Below, one piece after another: positions 12,271 through 23,950 of a stretch of 64,000 nucleotides of DNA. The first letter of the stretch is position 1. Every line of letters begins with the position of its first letter. The position numbers and the translations under genes were made by a program. The notes beneath the pieces are model-generated. The model was not told where the DNA came from. It did not search any database and was given only the letters and a program-made list of their open reading frames with translations. The stretch is from Owenia fusiformis. Lineage: Eukaryota > Annelida > Polychaeta > Sabellida > Oweniidae. Where the stretch lies: the NCBI GenBank assembly GCA_903813345.2, contig CAIIXF020000001.1, forward strand, positions 620,001 to 684,000. Reading direction: 5' to 3'.

Positions 12271-13911
12271 ATTTGAGAGTCAAAAAGAGAGGCGACAAGA
12301 CAGTTAAACAAGTACTTCCAATAAATACTTTTACAGTTTTAATGTGTTTATCAACGACCCTACTAGTCAAATTAATGGAAACGAAAAATAAATGCTTTCA
12401 TTACGGAAAAAACCAGAAAACCGTAAAAATATCTACCTGATTCGCTAGAATAGTCACATTACTTCAGTGCAAACAATTGATATCTATAATATTTATTTCA
12501 TATTATTGATATCTTTCCCCTGACAATATGTTATCTCATGGTCCGTTAACATCATCAACAATGTGATTTACAACAAGAGATTAACCAACATTTCTTAATT
12601 AAAAAGTTGATATTTCTTGCTTTTTTAAAGCAAAAACACTATGACACAATAGCACCAAGGCAAAACCAAAACATGGTGTGGCAATAAAAGGCATACAAAA
12701 TGGCCATTAAAAGGACATAATATGGGAAATCTTGCCGTTTTGCAACCATTCCTAAAATCAGTAAAGCATACCAGACTGAGAAACGCCGGATTATGGACAA
12801 CTGGCTGATGTAATTATGAGCTTATCAAACATCACTTATTAAAAATATAAAAAATGGACAATAGAATTTTTGAATAAAACTATCAAATCAGTCATTGCTC
12901 AGCAAATACAAAATATAAAGGAATAATAAACAGAACGTGTTCGCACAAAGTTGAAAATACGGATCGGCAAGTCAACAAGTCTGACCGTTAAATAAACAAA
13001 CATAACTTATGTCTCCAATTGTTCGTCTGCTGGTCAGAACTTGGTATCCACTTCGGATAACCAATTTCTGAGAATACTGATGTCTTAAATAGATCAGACT
13101 TTTTGCATAAAGACGTCTTTAAATAAGAATTTTTAATCTGCAATTTCAATTAATATCGTAAACCACAACACCTTGCTGGCGTCTGGTAAATCTAAAAATT
13201 TGTTTTTCTTAAAATATTACATTTTTATTAATAGATTTATAAAGTGTAGCTTTCTTTTAAACGAATTGTCCTTATCTAGCTTTATGGATTATCACGCTTC
13301 TATTTAGCTAAACACATCGATACTTACTACTCGTTATCAGTCCAAAAACCAAGCATACACATGTAGCATATTCAAATAAATGTCAGAATGTAGGCCAAAA
13401 TATCACGCGCGTAGTTCTAAAGTTAACAACATATTAATGCAATAGAATAAGACACGATAATTAAAAAGATAAACCTCGGTATTCGGGCCTAAAAACAACG
13501 GATACGTGTATCAATACCTAGGGGTAAGCAGAAATAACCTTCCAAATAAGTGTATCAATAATCAAGGATAGCGACAACTAAGCACCGAGTAAGATGGTAA
13601 TAAGCAGTTTATTGCAAGTTATTAAACACGATTTTGTCTTGTGTTATTGTAATATGTTGTTCTCATGAGAATCTCCAAAGGATGAGTTCCTTTTTTGAAA
13701 AGGATGTTGATACTTTTATATACTTTGTAAGTTTTGCCATATATGCATTTTTGATATGGTGCTATAGACTTGTAGGTATTACGCATTATGAAACAGTTCA
13801 TGATAATTTGTGAAGTTAGTTTATAACGGTACATGATGTATTACAGTATAGGTATTTGTTATATAATTTTCAGTGAGGATTTGAGTAAATCCTACATTTT
13901 GAAGGGGGAGG
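12271..13911. other. Non-coding, AT-rich; possible internal end of an LTR element
   Basis: No convincing coding frame. The last 11 bases (13901-13911) are the purine run GAAGGGGGAGG directly before a TGTGACG, which is how a polypurine tract abuts a 3' LTR. The region upstream could therefore be the decayed 3' end of a retroelement. Confidence 0.35.
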
Positions 13912-14653
13912 TGTGACGATCCTGCTCGTCATTTTCTATATTTATATCATTTCTCCTTACCTGGTACCTTGATCTTGATTGTAGTTGAGAAAATCACGTA
14001 TAATTACTTTGTATTGAGCTTCAAATTCACGAAACTGTTTTGATTTTAAATTTGTTTACATTTTTCATGGAGGCCGCCATTTTGGATGGTCATGTGACTA
14101 GGAAATTATCTCATTTATATTTTTGATTTTCTGTCATATAAAGAGCACTTTTAAAACTTAACTGGAACGTAACATGTTCTTATGATGTTATCAATCATGT
14201 ATTTTGATGTTGCAAACATATTGTTATATGTTTAGACTTTGATGTATAAAAACGTTTTGTTTGAGTTTCGAGATTAACTTGTACACTCTGACATTGTGGA
14301 CAGCCATTGATAGTTTGGGAAATCAGCTGTTTTCGTAATCAAGAATCGTTTTGAAGCCTAGAGAATCGTTTTGAAGTCAAAGATGTGTTTCTAAAGAAGG
14401 CCAACATGCCCGGGATGACGACAAAGCTCTTTGAAAACTGGGTGAGATATATTAGTGTATAATTTTGGTGATTTCACTGGCTGTTTACAATATTATTTAG
14501 CCGTAATAATTTTGCTGATTCTGATCCCATCTTTGGATTGTCTTTCTATTCATGTAGACGGAATATAATTTAGTCATTTACGAATAAAGATAGTAAGTTA
14601 TTTTAGCAGTTTATATCTTTTTCTGTTGGATCATTGATGATCAGAGTGTGTCA
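13912..14653 (+). mobile_element. Possible solo or 3' LTR
   Basis: About 742 bp beginning TGTGACGATC, directly after a purine tract, and ending GTGTGTCA, giving TG...CA ends. It contains a TATA-like GTATAAAAACG near 14246 and an AATAAA near 14584 in sensible order for U3-R-U5. No second copy is in the window and no target duplication was identified. It could instead be a promoter plus first exon: an ATG at 14406 starts a short frame (MPGMTTKLFENW) that runs into a GGTGAG donor-like site. Confidence 0.4.
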
Positions 14654-14689
14654 TAACCAACCATTTACCTGAACTATTCTACTTTGTCC

Positions 14690-15285
14690 ACAATTGCTTC
14701 TGTCCACAATTGCTTCTGTCCACATTTGGGTTTGTACACAGTTGTAATTTGTCCACTTTACAATTCCCAACCCCCTAAATGGAAGACACAGCCTTACCTT
14801 GAAGACACAGTTCCTTTTAACAAGTGATGTATGACCTGATATAGCAATTATAATATCTGTCCCTCCCAAATCTGATTTTCACTCATACAAGAAGGAGTGC
14901 TGCCCAAATTTTTCTTAAGTTTGGACTTAGAATATTTTCCCCTCCCCAATCTGATTTCCACTCATACTAGGGGAAGTGCTGCCCAAATTTTCCTTCCCCA
15001 TGCTGGCCTAATATAACTCAAAACATATTTGTCCACAGCTGTCATTTGTCAACAATTGTACAATTACACTTTGTCCACAATTGTGAAATCATATTTGTCC
15101 ACAACTGTCATTTGTCCACAATTGTACAATTACACTTTGCCCACAATTGTGAAATCACTTTTGTCCACAGTTGTCATTTGTCCACAATTGTGCAATTACA
15201 CTTTGTCCACAATTGTGCAATTACACTTTGTCCACAATTGCGAAATCATACTTGTCCACAGTTGTCATTTGTCAACAATTAATCA
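14690..15285. repeat. Interrupted tandem repeat of a GTCCACAATTG motif
   Basis: TTGTCCACAATTG and close variants recur three to four times at 14690-14760 and about ten times at 15028-15283, separated by roughly 20-30 bp spacers such as TGCAATTACACTT and TGAAATCAT. Between the blocks (14875-15000) is a separate pair of diverged copies around CCAATCTGATTT...AGTGCTGCCCAAATTTT. Two overlapping plus-strand frames in the second block are repeat translations, not genes. Confidence 0.75.
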
Positions 15286-16850
15286 CACAGTGAGTCTTCA
15301 CCCCTTCCATAGAGCCTTATAAATGAGAACAAGACGGTAAGTGACATATTCGGGGTTTTTGGTCCTAATAGAGCACGTTACCAATTCTATGATTTTTGTG
15401 GAAGCAGGACCAGAAACTTCACAGAACCAACGCAAAAATAATATATTTCCAACGAGTAATGCACTCTGTCTAATGACTACATTGAAAAGTTATGGTTAAT
15501 AAGAACTTAAAACTTGAAATGATAGAGATCATTATCCCATGTTGACACCCAAATAATACAAAGCGTCATATGTAGACGTCCATTCCGAAAAGAAATGTGG
15601 AACAAAAATCAAAATCGAAATAAGTAAATAAATGAATAAAAACAAAAAATCTTCGAAATATGTTGGAATTATTTTACAAAATGAAATATTTACTTCATTA
15701 CAAAAACTGATAAAAAAATTAAAAAAAGTATCATGATATTCACATGTACACCGATTTCAAAAGGCAAATTTAATTGTTTAACTTATATGTTGTTCAACTG
15801 TTTTTGTAAATTAGAAACGTAATAGCCTTGATCAAAGTAATGAAAAACATAAATCTGTACTTACAATTGCAAAATTGATTAACGGCAAACATGATAAAAG
15901 CAGTTAGAAAATGAGTATTCATGTGTACGTACAATTGTTTAAAATAGACGAACCCTAATTGCCCCCAAACAACACCTCCACCAATTATTCAGAAATCACG
16001 AAAATCATATAATCTGTTGTGACTTGACCATTTCTACATTAGCCTACATAGGTTTAGAGGTTACCAGGCTTTACAGTCGGATGTTTAAACAGACTACAAA
16101 ATCCATCAATTTTGGACCTGTTGTAAAATCATTTTGGTTAGGAAAACGATTGGACCGTGTGGACATGGGCAAGCACAAGTAAATGTATCAAAAAAAGGTA
16201 AGGCCAAACGCGTAAAGAAAAGCGGTCAAGAGGAAAACAGACCCCAATATCCCTAACCATTGTGTTATTTGTACATTGCATCAGTGTATAATTAGTTACT
16301 TAATTAACTGTATAATGTTTGCTCGCGCACCATTCAGGAACAACCACCACGATCAAGGAACAACAAAACAATTTGAAAAAGTAGACTTAGTAGATAAAGA
16401 ATTTGATGCAAAAAGGATACAATGGGTTGACATTTAACGATATTACTTCGGGACTCTACTTATAAATGTATTGCATGTATTAATACAAAGCTCTATAAAT
16501 TTGATATAGTCATGAGCGTTGGTAACGTAAATTATTGCCATTAAATCATAGTAATGGTATTGATTCATTAGCATATACAATAAAGTACATAAATTAATGA
16601 TAGAAGTTTGTGTCGGATGGAATGAATGTGTATCAGTAGTATAAAAATAGTTGAACTGTGTCCATGTCTCAAAACAATACATTCATCAAATCTGCTGATT
16701 GATGTGTCAGTGTTGTCTTCTGTCTATCTATATATCAAACAAACAACCAGATATTTTGTTTCCGAATCGATAAATAAAATAATAAATGCAAAAATAAGTA
16801 CAGCTTATAAGTACAACACAAGAGATGTACCTTTGCAGAAACAAGTATAG
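15286..16850. other. Non-coding AT-rich stretch
   Basis: Nothing supported on either strand. Downstream exons of the receptor gene (minus strand) would be expected at or below these coordinates, but I could not recognise any. Confidence 0.4.
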
Positions 16851-17960
16851 CACCAGAGGAACCAATAATGGGGTTACATTTACTGAACCGTATGCATCCA
16901 TAATGGGGTTTCAAATATAGCACCATATGCACCAATAATGGGGTTACAAATATAGCACCGTATGCACCAAAAATGAGGTCACATATACAGCACCAGAAAT
17001 AAACCAATAATGGAGTTACAAGTACAGTACCAGGAACCAAACCAATAATGGGATCACAAATACAGCACCAGGAATAAATCAATAATAATTGCATCATATG
17101 CACCAATAATGGGGTTAAAAATACAGCACCATATGCACCAATGACGGGGTTACAAATACAGCACCATATGCACCAATAATGGAGTTACAAGTACAGTACC
17201 AGCAGCACCGAAAATGAGGTTAGAAATACAGCACCAGTAATTAACCAATAATGGGATTACAAATATAGCATCATATGCACCGATAATAGGGTTACAAGTA
17301 CAGTACCAGATGCACCAAAAATTGAGGTCACATATACAGCATCAGAAATGAAACAAGAATGGGGTTACAAATACAGCACCATATGCACCAATAATGGGGT
17401 TACAAATATAGCACCATTTGCACCAATAATTGGGTTACAAATATAGCACCATATGCACCAATAATTGTTTTACAAATATAGCATTATGTGCATCAATAAT
17501 GGGGTAACAAGTGCAGTACCAGATGCACCAATAATGAGGTCACATATACAGCATCAGAAATGAACAAATAATGAGGTTACAAATACAACAGCTTATACAC
17601 CAATATCGGGGTTACAAATATAGCACTATATGCACCAATAATGGGATCACAAATACAGCACCAATAATGAACCAATAGTGGGGTTACAAATACAGCACCA
17701 TATGCATCAATGACGGGGTTACAAGGACAGCACCAGATAACCAAAAATGAGGTCACATATACAGCATCAGGAATGAATCAATAATAGGGTTACAAATATA
17801 GCACGATATGCACCAATAATGGGATCACAAATACAGCACCAGGAATGGACCAATAATTGGGTTACAATACAGCACCAGAAGTGCACCTATAATGCGGTCA
17901 AACGTACAGCACTAGATGCACCAATAATCATGTAGCAAGTTCAGAACCAAATGCACAAGT
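16851..17960. repeat. Minisatellite of about 35 bp units
   Basis: About 30 diverged copies of a unit around CACCAATAATGGGGTTACA followed by AATACAGCACCATATG. Units vary by substitutions and small indels. The array lies on the 3' side of receptor exon 5 (minus strand), so probably in the next intron. The minus-strand frame at 16735-17106 is a repeat translation. Confidence 0.85.
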
Positions 17961-19065
17961 AATGAGATGACATAAATATGACTCTATTGTGTGATTACCT
18001 AGCGACCAAGCGGATTAGTACCGGAGGTTAAGCCATTGCCAGACCAACGGAACAGTAGGTAATGATACAATTTGAAACAAAAATACTCTCTCCTCTGTGT
18101 GGCAGCCGGGGGACCCCTTTGTATCAATTATCAATGATTATTTATGTTTGGCTATTTAAAAATATTCCTCAAATTTTTATATATTCCCAGTGTTGTAATT
18201 ATGGAAAGACATCAAGATTGCTCACAGGCTTTGAAGTGCTACTGCAATGAAAACGTCCGGTTCTGATTGTGTATATGTGGATTTCGGTGAACTGAATTGC
18301 AAACATACATCTACAGCACAGCACAGCATGTCTTCATACCACGTTGAAATATTATGTACATACATTCAATTGATGCGGAAACAAATCATCATATTTAAGT
18401 ATACTTTAACTATTCCAAATTAGGTTTATGCTTTTGATATCTAAGATAATGAAATAAAACAAATGAACTTTCAATAAATGTGAGAAGCTCTAAGAAATTG
18501 TAAAAGCACAACGTAATTCTATATAAAAATGCATGTAAATAAAAGCTCTATAACGACATGGTATTCGAAACAGTCCAAACAGTTTACAAGTGAAAACACA
18601 AAAAACATCTAAATGATAACTAGATATCAGAACATGCATACATGGATGAGCAAGACAGAAGCATACCGCATCAGATCGTATCTAAATCAATTTCTCGCAT
18701 GGTGAGACGTTCGTGGGTGACTTGTATATTTAACACTCTGTCACGGTAGACAAAGCACACATCCCGTGATTAAAGCCAAGATGCGCAGAATAGCTCAAGC
18801 GTGGATGCAACAAGAATAGTACACCAAGCAGATATGTACATGTACCAAGAATATATGAACCAAGCAAAAGATGCACCAAGCATGTTTGTAAGTCGTTCGC
18901 ATATTGTTGCTTCGGGAGTATCGTCATTGTGGCATTTCTAAACTTATTACATAAGTAAATCAAACGTTTGAAATTTTACGCCATCGCCTGAATCCAATAT
19001 CAATTTCTATGAATATGCGTATTGTGACTTATCAATGTTCAGTTTATTTTGTGTTTTATACTTAC
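17961..19065. other. Non-coding, probably intron of the receptor gene
   Basis: No supported exon seen. It follows the donor site of the minus-strand exon at 19066-19148, so it should be the next intron unless the gene is truncated. Confidence 0.4.
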
Positions 19066-19148
19066 AACTTTCAAACATCATGGGGCATTTCTGCTCATCT
19101 AGTGGATATTTTGCAAGATCCATTGGGCATGTAAGCGTGGCTGTAATT
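19066..19148 (-). CDS. Cys-loop chloride-channel receptor, exon with the Cys-loop (83 bp)
   Basis: On the minus strand this follows an acceptor (GATGTTTCAG) and ends at a donor (gtaagta). With the split codon from the previous exon it encodes KITATL, then CPMDLAKYPLDEQKC, then PMMFES. That cysteine pair has exactly 13 residues between, the signature disulphide loop of pentameric Cys-loop receptors, which couples agonist binding to channel opening. Eighty-three bp is also the usual length of the equivalent GABA-A/glycine receptor exon. The sequence best fits the anion-selective group (GABA, glycine, glutamate-gated chloride). Subtype cannot be fixed because the TM2 exons were not found. Confidence 0.92.
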
Positions 19149-20176
19149 CTGAAACATCAAAGATGAAATACTGAAAACATAACAACATAACACAAGATAA
19201 CATAAACAAACATATCAAACAAGCTTTGGCAGTATTCGAGCTAGGGATTCAAGTTACCCGGTTACAAGCATACACAATCATGTATCTTAATGTACTGCGT
19301 AACATCGATGCTTGAAATCTGATAAGTTCAAGTTAAAGCGATCGAAGGCGGTTGAATATTGTCGTTTCTATACCTATAACGGTAAACACTCGTACTTGTG
19401 TGATGTAACAGAAAAGAAGAATTTTATGGTTTATAATCACACTAACACGTGCCCGATGATCGGAAAAATTGGGCGGAGTGGGGGAGGGGGCAGGCAATAT
19501 CTGCAAGAACATTCAACAAATCTGGAAGATTTGTTTCTTAAAGAAAACGTTTACCATTGAATTGCTGGATGAATAGGTGCACGGTATGGTAAAATATGTT
19601 TGGTCTTCTAGGATTTTTCTAAACCGATGCGCTTCTATAAAGATATTAGATCTATTAGGTAAGGCGCAACGCCACCAACGTGCAAAAGTCAATGTTTTTG
19701 CTATAAATCAAGCAAAAATGATCTTGACGACCAGTAATGAATATTTGTAATTGACGTTATCATATCAAAATTAATGCCATTGCTGACTTTACAAAATGAC
19801 TTTTCATACGTTATATAAAGAACAATCGAAAATAATCAAAAGAGGATGGAGGAGGAGAGGGGGAGTAGATGTCTATAAGGTGAAACAAATTTAGATAATT
19901 CTTGTATTTGGGAAATGAACTCGGTAACTCTGTAAGAAACTGGATGTTACATCTCTGAAAAGTGCAAGATTTGGAGTTATGAAACATAAAGTCAAGTATC
20001 ATCTCTTATCATGTCTATCTATACGCATTTAGAAAAAATGATTATAACGTTTAAAGAAAGTATGCTAATTATCTGCGTGTGAGCTGAAATCATGTCCAGA
20101 GGATCGTCCTGAGAAATTCAGTATAAATGGAAATCCCCACTTCATTATATATTCTAGATTCTATATAGAAACTTAC

Positions 20177-20403
20177 TTTGAGGCATACCACACTCGTCCG
20201 TCTGGAAACAACCTTAGCAATCTGTTTGGTATTGTGACATAATGGTATTGAGCTTGTTTCTCATTGCGGAAGAAAACATCGGGTACCCAGATCTTCTCCC
20301 ACATTCCGTCTTCTAATTTTAACATACCTCTTGTTTTGTTTTTCTTGTCAGCGAGTCTTGGGTCGGTCCATTGTTGTCGTAAATATATATTGATGGAGTA
20401 ATC
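20177..20403 (-). CDS. Cys-loop receptor, ligand-binding domain exon (227 bp)
   Basis: Minus strand, between a TTTTCAG acceptor and a gtaagt donor. It begins DYSINIYLRQQWTDPRLA (beta-strand with the binding-site loop D region), includes the family hallmark WVPDVFFRNEK (loop A; W-x-P-D-x-F-F) and HYVTIPNRLLRLFPDGRVWY, and ends in a split Lys codon completed by the exon at 19148. Phase and order match the previous exon (ending ...EQTM) and the next exactly. The length is close to the 221 bp usual for vertebrate relatives. It is extracellular N-terminal sequence; each receptor would be a pentamer in the plasma membrane. The first 26-28 bases of this exon seed the tandem array at 20404-20890. Confidence 0.93.
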
Positions 20404-20890
20404 CTGAAAATTATTAATTTTGTCAAAATATATAAATTGAGTAATCCTGAAATGCTTAATGTCGTAAATATATGAACTGAGTAATCCTGAAATGATTAAT
20501 GTCGTAAATATATGAACTGAGTTATCCTGAAATGATTAATGTCGTAAATATATATGATCTGAGTAATCCTAAATGATTAATGTCGTCAATGTATATTAAC
20601 CCTTTGCCTCCCATAGTGTTTTGGGCAATGAATGAAGAAATCCTGAAATTATTAATGTCGTCGATATATGTCAATTGAGTAGTTCTAGAATGATTATTAT
20701 CGTCAATATATATGAATTGCGTAATGCTGAAATGATCAATGTCGTCAATATATATGAATTGAAGAATCCTGAAATGATTAATGTCGTCAATGTATATTAA
20801 TGAAGTAATCCTAAATGATTGATTGCATCAATAAATTTGAAGTGAGTAATGCTGAAAATCATCAATGCCGTAGATATAGAGTTGAAATTT
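20404..20890 (-). repeat. About 40-bp tandem array seeded from the exon-4 acceptor and exon start
   Basis: Roughly 12 diverged units. A typical unit on the plus strand is GTCGTAAATATATGAACTGA then GTAATCCTGAAATGATTAAT. The exon edge itself reads GTCGTAAATATATATTGATG then GAGTAATCCTGAAAATTATT, so each unit equals the first ~26 bases of the exon plus ~14 bases of intron including the acceptor. On the minus strand many units keep TTTCAGGAT, so they are pseudo-acceptors. Units near the exon are closest to it. One unit is interrupted near 20600. Confidence 0.85.
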
Positions 20891-21153
20891 TGAGATGATC
20901 CATCATATAAAAATGACATCAATGATATTCATGTTGTCCAAAATTTATGATATCAGTAATGAATAAATGAGATAGTAATGAAAAATATTCTTTCAAAAAT
21001 ATCAAAGATCGATCCAAACAATATTACAACAATCATCAAAGACGAAAAGCGACTATTTGCACTAAACGTAGATTTTAAAAAGTCCCGCCATTTTATTATA
21101 TTATGTGAAATAAACATCCATTAGTGGACTTTCATTTTTTAATTTTCACTTAC

Positions 21154-21218
21154 CATTGTTTGTTCGCTGATTGCATAGAAACTATTGATGTATATGCCTA
21201 GTTCCACTACGGTTGGAC
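21154..21218 (-). CDS. Cys-loop receptor, short exon (65 bp)
   Basis: Minus strand, acceptor TTGCTTACAG and donor gtaagt. With a Gly codon split across the upstream junction it encodes GPTVVELGIYINSFY then AISEQTM, matching the receptor segment before the first binding-domain strands (in relatives, V-x-V-x-x-Y-V-x-S-F-x-x-I-S-E-x-x-M). It joins in phase to the next exon (DYSINIYL). The equivalent vertebrate exon is 68 bp. The acceptor and first ~44 bases are the founder of the large 78-bp array directly upstream in the transcript (21219-23556). Confidence 0.9.
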
Positions 21219-23556
21219 CTGTAAGCAAAACATACTTCAGAACTTTTGACTTATAGAAACTATTGATGCATATGCCTCGTTCCACTACGGTTGGACCAGC
21301 AAGTAAACCACATATCAGAACGCTTGACTTATAGAAACTATTGATGCATATGCCGAGTTCCATTACGGTTGGAACTACAAGTATACCACACATCGGAACA
21401 CTTGACTTATAGAAACTATTGATGCATATGCCGAGTTCCATTACGGTTGGAACTACAAGTAAAACACACATCAGAACGCTTGACGTAAAGAAACTATTGT
21501 GGCATATGCCTAGTTCCATTACGGTTGGACCAGCAAGTAAACCACACATCAGAACGCTTGACTTATAGAAACTATTGATGCATATGCCTAGTTCCATTAC
21601 AGTTGGACCAGCAAGTAAACCACACATCAGAACGCTTGACGTAAAGAAACTATTGATGCATATGCCTAGTTCCATTACGGTTGGAACTGCAAGTAAACCA
21701 CACATTAGAACGCTTGACTTAAAGAATCTATTGATGCATATGCCTAGTTCCATTACAGTTGGACCAGCAAGTAAACCACACATCAGAACGCTTGACGTAA
21801 AGAAACTATTGAGGCATATGCCTAGTTCCATTACAGTTGGACCAGCAAGTAAACCACACATCAGAACGCTTGACGTAAAGAAACTATTGATGCATATGCC
21901 TAGTTCCATTACGGTTGGAACTGCAAGTAAACCACACATCAGAACGCTTGACTTAAAGAAACTATTGATGCATATGCCTAGTTCCATTACGGTTGGAACT
22001 GCAAGTAAACCACACATCAGAACGCTTGACGTAAAGAAACTATTGAGGCATATGCCTAGTTCCATTACGGTTGGACCAGCAAGTAAACCACACATCAGAA
22101 CGCTTGACTTAAAGAAACTATTGATGCATATGCCTAGTTCCATTACGGTTGGAACTGCAAGTAAACCACACATCAGAACGCTTGACTTAAAGAAACTATC
22201 GATACATATGCCTAGTTCCATTACGGTTGGAACTGCAAGTAAACCACACATCAGAACGCTTGACTTATAGAAACTATTGATGCATATGCCAAGTTCCATT
22301 ACGGTTGGACCAGCAAGTAAACCACACATCAGAACGCTTGACTTAAAGAAACTATTGAGGCATATGCCTACTAGTTCCATTACGGTTGGAACTGCAAGTA
22401 AACCACACATCAGAACACTTGACGTAAAGAAACTATTGAGGCATATGCCTAGTTCCATTACGGTTGGACCAGCAAGTAAACCACACATCAGAACGCTTGA
22501 CGTAAAGAAACTATTGATGCATATGCCTAGTTCCATTACGGTTGGAACTGCAAGTAAACAACACATCAGAACGCTTGACTTAAAGAAACTATCGATACAT
22601 ATGCCTAGTTCCATTACGGTTGGAACTGCAAGTTAACCACACATCAGAACGCTTGACTTATAGAAACTATTGATGCATATGCCAAGTTCCATTACGGTTG
22701 GACCAGCAAGTAAACCACACATCAGAACGCTTGACTTAAAGAAACTATTGATGCATATACCGAGTTCCATTACGGTTGGACCAGCAAGTAAACCACACAT
22801 CAGAACGCTTGACTTAAAGAAACTATTGATGCATATGCCTAGTTCCATCACGGTTGGAACTGCAAGTAAACCACACATCAGAACGCTTGACTTAAAGAAA
22901 CTATTGATGCATATACCGAGTTCCATTACGGTTGGACCAGCAAGTAAACCACACATCAGAACGCTTGACGTAAAGAAACTATTGAGGCATATGCCTAGTT
23001 CCATTACGGTTGGAACTGCAAGTAAACCATACATCAGAACGCTTGACTTAAAGAAACTATTGATGCATATGCCTAGTTCCATTACGGTTGGAACTGCAAG
23101 TAAACCACACATCAGAACGCTTGACTTAAAGAAACTATTGATGCATATGCCTAGTTCCATTACGGTTGGACCAGCAAGTAAACCACACATCAGAACGCTT
23201 GACTTAAAGAAACTATTGATGCATATGCCTAGTTCCATTACGGTTGGAACTGCAAGTAAACCACACATCAGAACGCTTGACTTAAAGAAACTATTGAGGC
23301 ATATGCCAAGTTCCATTACAGTTGGACCAGCAAGTAAACCACACATCAGAACGCTTGACTTAAAGGAACTATTGATACATATGCCTAGTTCCATTACAGT
23401 TGGACCAGCAAGTAAACCACACATCAGAACGCTTGACTTAAAGAAACTATTGATGCATATGCCTAGTTCCATTACGGTTGGAACTGCAAGTAAACCACAC
23501 ATCAGAACGCTTGACTTAAAGAAACTATTGAGGCATATGCCAAGTTCCACTAATAT
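21219..23556 (-). repeat. 78-bp minisatellite array seeded from the exon-3 acceptor and exon start, about 31 copies
   Basis: Each unit is about 34 bp of upstream intron plus acceptor and about 44 bp of exon. In the minus-strand translation the units read MELGICINSFFKSSVLMC followed by GLLA(G/V)PTV. The real exon reads VVELGIYINSFY. Seventy-eight is divisible by three and units lack stops, so long frames stay open on both strands (491 and 310 residues minus; 231, 119 and 321 residues plus). These should not be called genes. Units with VPTV carry a CTTGCAG acceptor; units with GPTV read CTTGCTGG and have lost it. Units closest to the exon are the most exon-like (for example VVERG... with KVLKYVLLTG); distant units are homogenised. 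One unit has an extra codon (MELVGICL). Confidence 0.95.
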
Positions 23557-23950
23557 AATAAACATGCCGGAAGATGGTGAGAAAATAGTTCACAATTACA
23601 AAAATGAAGGCATAGGCAGAACACGTACCAATTAAAAGTACCACTACAGCTTCGAAGAGGCTCACAGGCATCATGATACAAAATGTCTTTCATTTGTTCA
23701 TGAACATTTTTCACAAAATATTCGATCGTAATCATTAACTTAAAGCACCTAACGTAAAACAACCTATACGCGCTATAATAAACTATTTTGGCTCACACTG
23801 TATATGATACAGTATAATCAATTCCCTTGACCCATCCGGTATAAGAAATAATCTAATCGAAGGTCATTGGCATTGAAATCAAATACGTATAATGTAATAT
23901 GTATAAAATTAATGAGTGCAAGTACCAATATCAAATATCACTTCATAAAA
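23557..23950. other. Intronic stretch, no gene seen
   Basis: Follows the distal end of the 78-bp array, whose last unit breaks off within the exon-derived part at about 23556. No supported frame. Confidence 0.4.

Noticed and set aside
14406-14443. pogo/Tigger transposase fragment (MPGMTTKLFENW)
   Set aside because: Only about a dozen residues resemble that family and no further transposase sequence follows.
14690-15285. GTCCACAATTG repeats as a CRISPR-like array or bacterial DnaA-box cluster
   Set aside because: Spacers are themselves repetitive and short, and the surrounding DNA is eukaryotic; a simple tandem repeat explains it.
21139-23635. Five long open frames (491, 310, 321, 231, 119 residues) on both strands
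   Set aside because: They are translations of the 78-bp array, whose unit is a multiple of three without stops; only 21154-21218 is a real exon.
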